64,000 nucleotides of DNA from assembly GCA_028284665.1 (NCBI GenBank), contig JANQRG010000045.1, forward strand, positions 62,001-126,000. The letters run 5' to 3'. The position numbers and the translations under genes were made by a program. The first letter of the stretch is position 1. Each line of letters opens with the position of its first letter. This DNA is from Croceivirga sp. GTDB taxonomy: Bacteria; Bacteroidota; Bacteroidia; Flavobacteriales; Flavobacteriaceae. Below, one piece after another: positions 9,145 through 18,296 of the stretch. The notes beneath the pieces were generated by a model, which did no database searches, was not told the origin of the DNA, and saw only the letters and a list, made by a program, of their open reading frames with translations.

Positions 9145-9897
9145 TTAGACTACTTCTTCTTGTTTGATCCAATCGTACCCTTTTTCTTCTAATTCAAGGG
9201 CTAATTCCTTAGTACCGGACTTTACGATTTTACCGTCAAATAATACGTGAACATAGTCCGGAACAATATACTCCAACAAACGCTGGTAATGCGTTATGAC
9301 CACAATAGCATTTTCGTTGCTGCGTAACTTGTTCACCCCATTGGCCACTATCCTGAGCGCGTCGATATCCAAACCGGAATCGGTTTCATCTAAAATAGCC
9401 AACTTGGGTTCCATCATGGCCATCTGGAAAATTTCATTTCGTTTTTTCTCCCCCCCGGAGAAACCATCATTCAACGAGCGCGAAAGAAACTTGCGATCGA
9501 TCTCCAACATTTCCGATTTTTCCCGGATGAGTTTTAACATCTGATTAGCGGGCATATCTTCAAGCCCCCTTGCTTTACGACTTTCGTTAATTGCTGTTTT
9601 CAGGAAATTGGTCACTGTAACTCCGGGGATTTCAACGGGATATTGGAAAGACATGAATATCCCTCTATGCGCACGCTCTTCCGGTGCCAATTCTTCCAAA
9701 TCCTCTCCATCTAAAGAAATACTTCCTTTTTTAACCTCAAAATCCTCTTTCCCGGCAATCACTGCAGCCAGCGTACTTTTCCCAGAACCATTAGGCCCCA
9801 TAATAGCATGCACTTCTCCAGGATTCACTTTCAAATTAACACCGTTGAGAATTTTTTTGTCCTCAACACTTGCATGCAAATTCTTAATTTCTAACAT
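9145..9897 (-). CDS. sufC: Fe-S cluster assembly ATPase SufC
   Basis: ABC-type ATPase of the SufBCD complex, 250 residues. Walker A is GPNGSGKST (about 35-43), the signature is the SufC-typical FSGGEKKRNEI, Walker B is LAILDETDSGLDID, and the switch His is in VITHYQRLL. It is not linked to any membrane permease, as expected for a cytosolic assembly ATPase. It is separated from sufB by 105 bases in which no gene was found. Confidence 0.96.
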   Translation of the reverse strand: MLEIKNLHASVEDKKILNGVNLKVNPGEVHAIMGPNGSGKSTLAAVIAGKEDFEVKKGSISLDGEDLEELAPEERAHRGIFMSFQYPVEIPGVTVTNFLKTAINESRKARGLEDMPANQMLKLIREKSEMLEIDRKFLSRSLNDGFSGGEKKRNEIFQMAMMEPKLAILDETDSGLDIDALRIVANGVNKLRSNENAIVVITHYQRLLEYIVPDYVHVLFDGKIVKSGTKELALELEEKGYDWIKQEEVV

Positions 9898-10002
9898 GGC
9901 AATCTTTACTAATTGTTTTTAACTATTGCGGAACCTTTAGTGTTCTTCAAAGTCCCGTATTATGCTATAACTACTTTTGTTGTCTTTTACTTCCAAAAGG
10001 GA

Positions 10003-11448
10003 TTATCCCACGGAACCTTCCAGGCTTATCTCCAACAATTTTTGTGCTTCTACTGCAAACTCCATAGGCAATTTATTGAGAACCTCCTTGCTGAATCCGT
10101 TTACGATAAGCGCTATTGCTTTTTCGGTATCAATTCCCCTTTGGTTGCAATAGAAGATCTGATCTTCCCCAATCTTACTGGTGGTCGCCTCATGCTCTAT
10201 TTGCGCAGATTTGTTTTTAGCTTCTATATAGGGAAAAGTATGCGCTCCACATTGGTTACCCATTAATAGGGAATCACATTGTGAAAAATTACGGGCGTTT
10301 CGGGCTCGGCTGTTCACCTGTACCAAGCCTCGATAACTATTTTGAGATCTACCCGCAGAGATGCCTTTAGAGATTATCGTGCTTTTTGTGTTCTTTCCAA
10401 GGTGGATCATTTTGGTTCCGGTGTCCGCTTGCTGATAGTTATTAGTTACCGCAATTGAGTAAAATTCCCCAATAGAATTATCACCTTTCAATACACAGGA
10501 AGGATACTTCCAGGTAATTGCTGATCCCGTTTCTACCTGAGTCCAGGAAATTTTTGCATTCTGCTCACACAATCCCCGTTTTGTAACAAAATTAAATACC
10601 CCACCGCTTCCATTTTTGTCTCCGGGATACCAGTTCTGCACTGTGGAATACTTGATTTCCGCGTTATCCAAGGCTATTAATTCTACTACTGCGGCATGAA
10701 GCTGATTCTCGTCTCGCATAGGGGCGGTACACCCTTCAAGATAACTTACATAACTTCCTTCATCCGCAATCACCAGGGTACGTTCAAATTGGCCAGTTCC
10801 CGCCTGGTTGATCCTGAAATATGTAGATAGTTCCATAGGGCATCGCACTCCTTTTGGGATATAGCAAAAGCTCCCATCGGAAAAGACAGCAGAATTCAGC
10901 GCAGCATAAAAATTGTCTTTTCGCGGTACTACGCTGCCAATATATTGCTTCACCAATTCCGGATGTTCCTGAATAGCTTCTGAAATAGAACAGAAAATAA
11001 TCCCTTTTTCAGCAAGCGTCTTTTTGAAGGTAGTGGCCACGGAGACGGAATCCATGACTATATCTACAGCCACTCCAGCCAATTTCTTTTGCTCTTCAAG
11101 AGAGATCCCTAGTTTCTCAAAAGTCTCTAACAGCTCGGGATCTACCTCATCCAAACTGTTGTATTTCGGCTTTTTATTTGGTGCCGAATAGTAGGAGATA
11201 TCCTGAAAATTTGGTTTCTGGTAGGTAACGTTTGCCCATTCCGGCTCTTCCATTTCCTTCCACACCCTAAAGGCTTCCAGACGCCATTCCGTCATCCACT
11301 CCGGTTCCTCCTTCTTCTTGGATATCGCAACAACAATATCCTCATTTAACCCCTTTGGGAGTGTATCCGACTCAATGTCGGTATAAAAACCGTACTCGTA
11401 TTCTTTGGTTTCGAGCTCTTTTTTTAGTTCTTCTTCAGTATACGCCAT
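10003..11448 (-). CDS. sufB: Fe-S cluster assembly scaffold SufB
   Basis: Core scaffold on which the cluster is built, 481 residues, the usual length. Diagnostic segments are [21 protein letters not shown], the CSQCDSL-type region reading [19 protein letters not shown], and [16 protein letters not shown] near the C terminus. The ATG is 9 bases downstream of the A-type carrier stop, so the two are translationally close. Confidence 0.96.
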   Translation of the reverse strand: MAYTEEELKKELETKEYEYGFYTDIESDTLPKGLNEDIVVAISKKKEEPEWMTEWRLEAFRVWKEMEEPEWANVTYQKPNFQDISYYSAPNKKPKYNSLDEVDPELLETFEKLGISLEEQKKLAGVAVDIVMDSVSVATTFKKTLAEKGIIFCSISEAIQEHPELVKQYIGSVVPRKDNFYAALNSAVFSDGSFCYIPKGVRCPMELSTYFRINQAGTGQFERTLVIADEGSYVSYLEGCTAPMRDENQLHAAVVELIALDNAEIKYSTVQNWYPGDKNGSGGVFNFVTKRGLCEQNAKISWTQVETGSAITWKYPSCVLKGDNSIGEFYSIAVTNNYQQADTGTKMIHLGKNTKSTIISKGISAGRSQNSYRGLVQVNSRARNARNFSQCDSLLMGNQCGAHTFPYIEAKNKSAQIEHEATTSKIGEDQIFYCNQRGIDTEKAIALIVNGFSKEVLNKLPMEFAVEAQKLLEISLEGSVG

Positions 11449-11457
11449 ACCTATGTT

Positions 11458-11787
11458 TTAAAGTGAAAAACTCTCACCGCACCCGCAGGTACGTTGTGCA
11501 TTCGGATTATTAAACACAAAGCCTTTTCCGTTTAACCCTCCGGAATATTCCAGGGTAGTTCCTACCAGGTAGAGAAAGCTCTTTTTATCTACAATTATTC
11601 GTACCGCATTGTCTTCAAACATTTTGTCCTCCTCTTCCATTTTATCATCAAATTTTAGCTCGTAAGACAACCCGCTACAACCTCCGCTTTTTACCCCCAC
11701 CCGAACGTACGCCGTGGCGGCATCAAAGCCTTCTTCTCCCATAAGGTGTACTACCTTTTGTTTTGCCGTATTTGAAACTTTGATCAT
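11458..11787 (-). CDS. A-type Fe-S carrier protein (HesB/IscA/SufA family)
   Basis: First gene of the SUF operon, 109 residues. The three ligand cysteines are present in KSGGCSGLSYELKF and the C-terminal RTCGCGESF. These proteins receive clusters from SufBCD and pass them to target enzymes. Sequence alone does not separate SufA from ErpA or IscA, so no symbol is given; position argues for the SufA role. Confidence 0.93.
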   Translation of the reverse strand: MIKVSNTAKQKVVHLMGEEGFDAATAYVRVGVKSGGCSGLSYELKFDDKMEEEDKMFEDNAVRIIVDKKSFLYLVGTTLEYSGGLNGKGFVFNNPNAQRTCGCGESFSL

Positions 11788-11817
11788 TTGAAATTTGGAT
11801 TTATTCTAAATAGCACA

Positions 11818-11825
11818 CAAATATA
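11818..11825 (-). promoter_or_regulatory. Probable -7 element of the SUF operon
   Basis: On the minus strand the sequence TATATTTG matches the Bacteroidota -7 consensus TAnnTTTG and lies 30 bases before the first start codon. A CTG sits 21 bases further upstream where the -33 TTG would be expected, a one-base deviation. No IscR-like operator was recognised. Confidence 0.5.
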
Positions 11826-11948
11826 AGCGATGACAGCGGTTTTCACCAGTCTCTAACATTTTTATAACGTATATTCTGATAAACTTTCTTTATAGAAAGG
11901 TTAAACAAAACAAATAGATCGTTTTAAAGGGCTGTTTTTTGAATAAAA

Positions 11949-11964
11949 CCTAAGAAATCTTAGG
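11949..11964 (-). terminator. Weak terminator after the 7-repeat lipoprotein gene
   Basis: The inverted repeat CCTAAGA AA TCTTAGG is followed on the minus strand by TTTTATT. It lies 30 bases past the stop of the gene ending at 11994 and separates that gene from the SUF promoter. Confidence 0.6.
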
Positions 11965-11993
11965 CTTTCATGCTTTTTTACTTTTCTTCTTTC

Positions 11994-13343
11994 TTATTCG
12001 CCGAGCATCATGATTACCAGATCAATTCCTCCCTTATAGGCTATTTCCGGAAAATCCGAGCTAGCGGTTTCACCCACCAGCGCAATTGCACCGTTCGAAA
12101 GTTCCACAGCATCATATCCAAAATCCAGGGCAAAACCGCCAAAGGATCTTTGCCATTCCAGATTCCCCTGAGCATCCGTTTTAATCAACCAGATATCATT
12201 CTCACCGAAATTCTCAGTTGCATCTCCATTATCACTTTTGGAGTTGCCACAAAGTAAGAACCCCCCTTCTGCGGTATTTCTGACACTATGGGCCGCATCA
12301 AAACCAGTACCTCCAAAACTTTTTTGCCAAAGTAGATTACCATTTTCATCAATCTTGATCAGCCAAATATCAGATTCCCCGTTGTTCTCACTTACCTGGG
12401 TATCCTGACTAAAAGTGTTTCCCGTTATTACATAACCTCCGTCCTGTGTTTGTGTAATATCCTGAGCCTCATCTATGCTGGTTCCCCCAAAAGATCTTTC
12501 CCATTCAAAATTCCCATTTTTATCAACTTTAACTGCCCAAAAATCATAACTTCCCTTTGGTGCTGAAACATCAAAATCATCACTTTCCGAAGCCCCTACG
12601 AGTATGTAGCCTCCATCATGCGCATTTACCACACCATATGATCGATCGTTATTGGTTCCGCCAAAATACTTCCTCCATTGCAAATTCCCTTCACTATCAA
12701 TTTTAGTACCCCAAAACTCCCCAACGCCATGAGCGGTTAATCGACTTCCTTTATCCGTATTTCCATCACCATTGGATGAAGTAACATCCAGAAAGCCTGA
12801 AAAGAAAAAGCCCCCATCTACAGTTTCCACCAGATCATAGGAGTGGTCATGGCCGGAAAATCCGAAACTCCGTTCCCATACAATGGCCCCGCTGGCATCC
12901 AACCTAAGAATCCAGTTATCATGAAACCCTTCATTGTTGCTGCCGTCACCATCGTCGCTCATGGCGTAACCTGTGATAGCATATCCCCCATCCGAAGTCT
13001 GAATTAGTTGTTGCCCCCTGTCATCTTTGCTCCCTCCATAGGTACTCTGCCATTCCAAGTTGCCCAAAGCATCCAGTTTTAGTAGCCAATAATCGTTTAC
13101 CGCCAAACCCTTCAATGTCAAATCGCCATCAGTGCTGTTGGTAAAACCTAAAATGGCCAGGCCACCATCCGAAGTCTGGATCACAGATCGGGGGGTATCA
13201 TCCCCGGAACCACCAAAATTTTTTGTCCAAACAACGGCTTGCGATACCATAGGCTCCTGATTGTTCTCCGCACTTCCCTCGTCATCAGAAGCACAGGAAA
13301 ACAAGCTCATAGCAACCATTCCTAAAAAAACGTTCTTCTTCAT
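11994..13343 (-). CDS. Lipoprotein with seven repeats, predicted beta-propeller
   Basis: A 449-residue lipoprotein: the signal ends MSLFSCAS with Cys at about residue 17, then an acidic linker. The body consists of seven units of about 55-60 residues, each opening with a W...FGG..D motif (for example WTKNFGGSGDD, WERSFGGTSID) and containing T.DGGY...G. Seven copies of such a motif suggest a seven-bladed beta-propeller, although no fold assignment could be computed. It starts 9 bases after the upstream choice-of-anchor gene and is likely displayed on the cell surface. Function unknown. Confidence 0.8.
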   Translation of the reverse strand: MKKNVFLGMVAMSLFSCASDDEGSAENNQEPMVSQAVVWTKNFGGSGDDTPRSVIQTSDGGLAILGFTNSTDGDLTLKGLAVNDYWLLKLDALGNLEWQSTYGGSKDDRGQQLIQTSDGGYAITGYAMSDDGDGSNNEGFHDNWILRLDASGAIVWERSFGFSGHDHSYDLVETVDGGFFFSGFLDVTSSNGDGNTDKGSRLTAHGVGEFWGTKIDSEGNLQWRKYFGGTNNDRSYGVVNAHDGGYILVGASESDDFDVSAPKGSYDFWAVKVDKNGNFEWERSFGGTSIDEAQDITQTQDGGYVITGNTFSQDTQVSENNGESDIWLIKIDENGNLLWQKSFGGTGFDAAHSVRNTAEGGFLLCGNSKSDNGDATENFGENDIWLIKTDAQGNLEWQRSFGGFALDFGYDAVELSNGAIALVGETASSDFPEIAYKGGIDLVIMMLGE

Positions 13344-13352
13344 CTTAAGGGC

Positions 13353-14651
13353 TTAATTAGATTTTGTAAGTATGAAAAGTCCGGAATTAATGTCGTTTAC
13401 CATGATCTTACCGCTGGCTAAGTAGGGATAAACACTCCATACTCCATCAAAACTGGGTGTGTCATTTTGTGGATAGGTATCAAAAAATGCACCCTCCGAA
13501 ATATTTCTGTTTTCAATATCTGAGATGTCCAGTAATCGGAGACCCGCCGTATAGTTTGCCAGGTAGAATTCATTTCCTAGTACATAGCCATTGTGATCAA
13601 TAGCTGTTGTGGGACCTATATAGGTGGTATGCAATACCGGATTGTCTAAATCCGTACAATCAAATACCAGTGTTCTAGAGTTAAATCCAAAACGAGTTTC
13701 ATCCAGCTCATCTCCCAATAAATAGTATCGTTGATCTTCGGTAAACCATCCCTGGTGTGTATAGGCTACTTGTGGATAGTCTAAAGTGGTAATCTCCGAA
13801 GGGTTAGACTTGTCAGTAATATCCACTATTGCTATAAGATCTTCATTAGCTCCAATAAAAATTTCCCTTCCGGCGTAATCGGGATCAGGACCGCTGTATA
13901 AGAGGACTTGAGCGTCATGGGTATATCCGTTTACGCCATAGCCCCCAATTCCTGTTGGATTCATTGGATTCTGAATATCCACAAAATGCACTCCTCCATT
14001 AAAAACATCGTTTCGAGCGGTCCCCACAGGATAGGCGAAGGCGGAATTTTCGTTAATCACGATATTATGAGCAGTGCCTATTGAAGTATAGCGTTCGTCG
14101 GCTGTAAAGGTTTCCGGCGGATTGCTCACATTCCGAAGCCGGGTCAGATCAAATATTTGCATCCCGTGGTTTGCAGACTCGGCAACAACGTAGGCATAAT
14201 TACCAAAAACTTTTATATCTCTCCAGGTACTGGAGTTGGTAGCCGTAGGTAATTTTCCCAAATACAAGGGAATCTCATCTGTGACATCCACAAATGCAGT
14301 ACCATTATTTAGGCCTACTAAGGCATATTCGCGGCCGGTATCCGGATCTGTCCAGCCCCAAATATCATTTCCCGCTGTAGCTTTCATTACCTGAAGCGGC
14401 ACCAGGGCTGCCAGATCAAAACCATTGCAGGGAAAATCCCCAGCCATTCCATTGTCGCAGGGGGTGAAGCCCATGATGTTCATTGGTGGGTCTTGGGGAG
14501 GGTCTTCCGGCATATCATCATCTGCTGGTGGAGTAAACCCGGTATCATTTGGGGTATCATTGGTTTCTGCCTCGTTGTCCGAACTACAGGCAATAAAAAA
14601 TGCAAGGATTGCCAAGAGTATATAGCGGGTCAGGTTTCTTAGTAGCGGCAA
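13353..14651 (-). CDS. Choice-of-anchor B family lipoprotein with LVIVD-type repeats
   Basis: The product contains repeats of the LVIVD type (AYVVAESANHGMQIFDLT, DLIAIVDITDKSNPSEI, LLDISDIE) and the GNDIWGWTDPDTGREYALVG segment typical of choice-of-anchor B proteins. Its signal region reads LLAILAFFIACSS with a lipidation Cys. No ATG precedes the signal; the frame stays open to 14687 but only TTG codons are available. The TTG at 14651 is proposed because it gives a normal n-region (LPLLRNLTRY); the true start is uncertain. The upstream gene thiL is divergent. Confidence 0.75.
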   Translation of the reverse strand: MPLLRNLTRYILLAILAFFIACSSDNEAETNDTPNDTGFTPPADDDMPEDPPQDPPMNIMGFTPCDNGMAGDFPCNGFDLAALVPLQVMKATAGNDIWGWTDPDTGREYALVGLNNGTAFVDVTDEIPLYLGKLPTATNSSTWRDIKVFGNYAYVVAESANHGMQIFDLTRLRNVSNPPETFTADERYTSIGTAHNIVINENSAFAYPVGTARNDVFNGGVHFVDIQNPMNPTGIGGYGVNGYTHDAQVLLYSGPDPDYAGREIFIGANEDLIAIVDITDKSNPSEITTLDYPQVAYTHQGWFTEDQRYYLLGDELDETRFGFNSRTLVFDCTDLDNPVLHTTYIGPTTAIDHNGYVLGNEFYLANYTAGLRLLDISDIENRNISEGAFFDTYPQNDTPSFDGVWSVYPYLASGKIMVNDINSGLFILTKSN

Positions 14652-14694
14652 AGATTCCGTTTTTAATAAAGATACGACTTTCAACAAATGATCT

Positions 14695-14702
14695 TACTTT
14701 TG
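14695..14702 (+). promoter_or_regulatory. Probable -7 element of thiL
   Basis: TACTTTTG matches the Bacteroidota TAnnTTTG consensus exactly and ends only 4 bases before the thiL ATG, so the transcript would be leaderless or nearly so. No clear -33 TTG is seen at the usual distance. Confidence 0.5.
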
Positions 14703-14706
14703 CGCA

Positions 14707-15759
14707 ATGCTCGAAGACAAAAATCCTTCCCGGACGTCATTAGAACAGTTAGGTGAATTTGGACTGATACAACATCTTACCAAAGACTTTGAACTGAAAC
14801 AATCTTCCTCCATTATGGGGGTGGGAGATGATGCTGCCATACTTGATTTCGGGGATCATAAAACTGTAGTTTCCACGGATCTTCTGGTGGAAGGGGTGCA
14901 TTTTGACCTTAGCTACATGCCCCTAAAACATTTGGGATATAAAGCGGTGATCGTGAATCTTTCGGATATCTATGCTATGAATGCACAGGCCACTCAAGTC
15001 ACGGTTTCCCTGGCTATCTCCAATCGATTCCCTCTTGAAGCCCTGGAAGCGTTTTATACCGGTGTAGCTCAAGCCTGTAAATTATATGGTGTAGATATGG
15101 TTGGGGGGGATACTACTTCTTCTACTAAAGGCATGCTAATTAGTGTTACGGCTTTAGGTTTCGCAAAGGAAGAGCAACTTGTCTACCGTTCGGGCGCGAA
15201 GGAAAACGACCTTTTGGTGGTAACGGGAGATCTAGGTGGTGCCTATTTAGGACTTCAGGTGTTGGAACGTGAAAAAGCGGTTTTTAAAGTGAATCCCAAC
15301 AGTCAACCTGATTTGGAACCTTATGCCTACATCGTTGAGCGACAATTAAAACCTGAAGCCAGAAAGGACATTGTTGAATTACTTAAAAAACTGGAGGTGC
15401 GCCCTACTGCGATGATCGACATAAGTGATGGCCTATCATCAGAGATCCTTCATCTATGTGAACGAAGCGATGTGGGTTGTAATCTCTACGAGGATAAAAT
15501 TCCCTTAGACCCCACTGTTATTGCGGCTGCAGAAGAATTTAAAATGGACAGCACACTCATTGCTTTGAGCGGTGGGGAGGATTACGAATTGCTATTTACC
15601 ATTGACCAAAAAGAATTCCCGAAAATCAAGGGCAATCCTAATCTTACGGTTTTGGGGCACATGACGCATAAAAATGAGGGAGCACACCTGATCTCCAGGA
15701 ATGGCGCTAAAATTCCGTTAACGGCGCAGGGCTGGAATTCCTTTACCGGGAACGAATAA
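14707..15759 (+). CDS. thiL: Thiamine-monophosphate kinase ThiL
   Basis: ATP-dependent enzyme that phosphorylates thiamine monophosphate to the cofactor thiamine diphosphate. The 350-residue chain has the ThiL/PurM-type N-terminal metal site GVGDDAAI, STDLLVEGVHF, VNLSDIYAMNA and GGDTTSS, and the C-terminal SGGEDYELLF. The start MLEDKNPSRTSLEQLGEFGL is the usual flavobacterial N terminus. Its last 130 bases are repeated in degraded form at 22113-22242. Confidence 0.96.
   Translation: MLEDKNPSRTSLEQLGEFGLIQHLTKDFELKQSSSIMGVGDDAAILDFGDHKTVVSTDLLVEGVHFDLSYMPLKHLGYKAVIVNLSDIYAMNAQATQVTVSLAISNRFPLEALEAFYTGVAQACKLYGVDMVGGDTTSSTKGMLISVTALGFAKEEQLVYRSGAKENDLLVVTGDLGGAYLGLQVLEREKAVFKVNPNSQPDLEPYAYIVERQLKPEARKDIVELLKKLEVRPTAMIDISDGLSSEILHLCERSDVGCNLYEDKIPLDPTVIAAAEEFKMDSTLIALSGGEDYELLFTIDQKEFPKIKGNPNLTVLGHMTHKNEGAHLISRNGAKIPLTAQGWNSFTGNE
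15614..15744 (+). repeat. Left copy of a thiL 3'-end direct repeat
   Basis: This stretch of the intact thiL gene aligns with 22113-22242 in the same orientation, with about 15 mismatches and one gap over 131 bases by hand count (about 88% identity). Between the copies lie the AraC regulator and the ABC/LolA-like module. Confidence 0.9.
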
Positions 15760-15790
15760 ATTCATAGCTTGTAGTTTTAATTACTTCTTT

Positions 15791-16933
15791 ATGGAAATTG
15801 TCTTAAATGCCGGGTTGGGCATTGGTGTTTTCATTTTTCTTCTTCTGTTTTTTAAGAAGGGAAAAGAACAAGGGGATTTCTTTTTCCTGGGATGGATTGG
15901 AGTGACTTTACTTCAAATTGCATTTAACCAAATCACTATTTATCACTTTGAATTGCATGGGGTTTGGGCCGTTATGGCCTTTGGATTTCCAATGTTGGGC
16001 GCTCCCCTACTTTTTCTCTATATTTTATCCTTGACCGGGCACCAGGTGTCCTGGAAAACCATGGGTTCTCACCTTGGAGTGTATCCGATCTATGTAATTT
16101 CTTTTTTTATCCTTGCGAACAAATTCAGTGTTAACCTAACCGCCGTTAACGGATATTTCAAGGTTTTTGAGGATTCTCCTGAGTGGATGCAGTATTATGC
16201 AATTCCCCTGGCACTGTCTGGCTTAGTGTATTGCATATGGGATTTGTTCTTGCTTAAGCGTCATCGTAAAAATATAGCCGAACTGTTCTCCTTTGATGAA
16301 AAGATCAACCTTAAATGGCTGGAGTATGTTGTGTACTCGTATCTCATTTTATTTGTTTTGGCTTCTTTTTTGATATTCGGCGCTACTCAATTTCAACTTA
16401 TCCCACTTCAAAATGCTTTTGCCCTGGTTGGGATAACATTAAGTTTAATGTTGATTGCTTTTGGTTTTTATGGTTTTCGCCAAACCGCCATCTTTACCGG
16501 GAACAATATGCAGTACAAATCCTTTCTGGAATTGGATACCTCCTCCTCAAAAAAAGCAGCGTATTCCAAATCCGGACTTACCGCAAAAAAAGTGGATACG
16601 CTGGGAATCCAACTCATGGAGTACATGCAAATAGAAAAACCATTTTTGGACGAAGACCTTAGTTTATCCCTTTTGTCCGAAAAAAGTGGCATTAATCAAT
16701 CCCATCTCTCCCAGGTCATCAATCAACATTTTGATTTGAATTTTTATGACTTTGTAAATCAATACCGGGTAGACGAAGCAAAGAGAATGCTTAGTTCCCC
16801 TAAGTTCGATCATCTTTCCGTTTTGGGGATCGCTTATGATTGTGGTTTTAAGTCAAAGTCTTCTTTTAACCGGTATTTTAAGAAGTACACCTCCTTCTCC
16901 CCATCAGAATTCAAAAAAAAGAAGACCCAATAG
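15791..16933 (+). CDS. AraC-family regulator with polytopic membrane sensor domain
   Basis: A 380-residue membrane-bound regulator. The first 235 residues contain about seven hydrophobic segments (for example NAGLGIGVFIFLLLFF, ALVGITLSLMLIAFGFYGF), followed by a linker and an AraC-type HTH pair at about 275-377 with LSEKSGINQSHLSQVIN and IAYDCGFKSKSSFNRYFKK. This architecture is common in Bacteroidota, and the ligand is unknown. It lies 31 bases after thiL and upstream of the transport module in the same direction, so it is a candidate local regulator. Confidence 0.85.
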   Translation: MEIVLNAGLGIGVFIFLLLFFKKGKEQGDFFFLGWIGVTLLQIAFNQITIYHFELHGVWAVMAFGFPMLGAPLLFLYILSLTGHQVSWKTMGSHLGVYPIYVISFFILANKFSVNLTAVNGYFKVFEDSPEWMQYYAIPLALSGLVYCIWDLFLLKRHRKNIAELFSFDEKINLKWLEYVVYSYLILFVLASFLIFGATQFQLIPLQNAFALVGITLSLMLIAFGFYGFRQTAIFTGNNMQYKSFLELDTSSSKKAAYSKSGLTAKKVDTLGIQLMEYMQIEKPFLDEDLSLSLLSEKSGINQSHLSQVINQHFDLNFYDFVNQYRVDEAKRMLSSPKFDHLSVLGIAYDCGFKSKSSFNRYFKKYTSFSPSEFKKKKTQ

Positions 16934-17022
16934 GTTTCAGCCAATGGGTTGGGTCGTACGAGCAGCCAACTTCTCAGAGATTTGTTTAACAATTACCAGG
17001 GCGATCAAAACGCCGGTAATTC

Positions 17023-18279
17023 ATGATAAACAATAGTATTCCCATGATAGGACTCTCCTTCAAAAATATCATCAGAAAAAGATCAAGAGCCCTACTGATC
17101 TTTATTCTAAGCGTGATTTCCGCATTCAATATTTTCACTCAGGTTGCACAAAAAAACAGCGTAAAAAACAGTCTTAAAAAACTGATAACCGAAGCGATAT
17201 CCGGGCAATATATCATTTACGATTCCGAAAAAAACATCAACGTACTTGAATCACAATTTTCGGACGTAACGCTATTTGAATGGCATTCTCAGGATAGTGC
17301 TAAACTGCTGGAAAAAAATCCGAACATCAAAACTATTGAACAACGATTACGCTTTGGGGGAATGTTGTCCTATGGCGAAGAGAGTATGGGTATCCACTTT
17401 CAGGCATTGTCCCAAAAACACCTGCAACGCGTTAGCAACATCCTGGATTATAAAGAGGGTTCTCACCCAAAAAAAGAAAACCAGATCATGATAAGCGAAA
17501 CGTTTGCGGATGAACTTGGGACAAATGTAGGTGACACCCTGGTGGTTTTGGTAAACAACAGGGATGGGTATCTCAGCGACAATCTTTTACAGGTCTCGGG
17601 AGTATTCAGAACAATAGGGCCCGCGCAGTTTCTACTCCCTATTGGCTTTATTCATTATAAAAAAGGAATGGAAATTTTAAGGCTTGAAGATCAAGAGGTA
17701 ATGGAAGTCCTGGTCAATTACCATACTCTTGAGCATTCGGTAAATGGAGCAGATACTCTAAAAAATCAAGTATCGGACATTAACCCCCGTTTGAAAATCG
17801 CAGCCTGGGAAAAAACCGCTCCCTTGTTAAATTCCATTCTAGGTGTTTGGGTCAATGCAGGTCACGCTATAAAAACAGTTTTTATTGTTTTTAGCGTCTT
17901 GGTATTGGTCAACATCATTATTATGATGACCAATAACAGAAAAAAAGAAATCGGTACGCTGCTTGCGTTTGGTTTTAGGCCCTATAGCATTATCAACACC
18001 ATAGCGCTTGAGTACATTGTTTTGATCTCATCCGGAATTTTTTTGATTGGAGGGCTATTAAAACTGATTTTTGATCAATTCCTCCAAAGCGGGATCCCTA
18101 TTCCTTCTGAAGAGCTACAAGCGGCCTACCTGAGCACATCCATTTTCCCCGAACTCTATTGGTCTGAGATTCTCTGGGTTATGCTATTATTTGGAATGGC
18201 TTGCTATCTGGCCGTTCTGGTTTCCCTGAGAAAACTTTTCCATACAGAAATAACGACCCTATTAAGAACCACTACCTAA
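17023..18279 (+). CDS. FtsX-family ABC permease (first of two)
   Basis: A 418-residue permease of the FtsX/LolC/MacB type: one N-terminal membrane helix (about 22-42), a periplasmic domain of some 220 residues, and three C-terminal helices including VFIVFSVLVLVNIIIMMTN and the cytoplasmic coupling stretch KKEIGTLLAFGFRP. The ATG at 17023 is used; an in-frame ATG at 17044 (MIGLSFKNIIRKR) is equally plausible. It is likely to pair with the next permease and the ATPase at 21416. Confidence 0.85.
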   Translation: MINNSIPMIGLSFKNIIRKRSRALLIFILSVISAFNIFTQVAQKNSVKNSLKKLITEAISGQYIIYDSEKNINVLESQFSDVTLFEWHSQDSAKLLEKNPNIKTIEQRLRFGGMLSYGEESMGIHFQALSQKHLQRVSNILDYKEGSHPKKENQIMISETFADELGTNVGDTLVVLVNNRDGYLSDNLLQVSGVFRTIGPAQFLLPIGFIHYKKGMEILRLEDQEVMEVLVNYHTLEHSVNGADTLKNQVSDINPRLKIAAWEKTAPLLNSILGVWVNAGHAIKTVFIVFSVLVLVNIIIMMTNNRKKEIGTLLAFGFRPYSIINTIALEYIVLISSGIFLIGGLLKLIFDQFLQSGIPIPSEELQAAYLSTSIFPELYWSEILWVMLLFGMACYLAVLVSLRKLFHTEITTLLRTTT

Positions 18280-18296
18280 CGCAAATAAAAGTTGTC

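Noticed and set aside
9898-10002. Possible small gene in the sufC-sufB gap
   Set aside because: No ATG-initiated frame of useful length on the operon strand; probably an untranslated spacer.
16923-16955. GACCCAAT...TTGGGTC repeat after the AraC gene as a terminator
   Set aside because: The stem is short and no U-run follows; the downstream permease gene starts within 70 bases.
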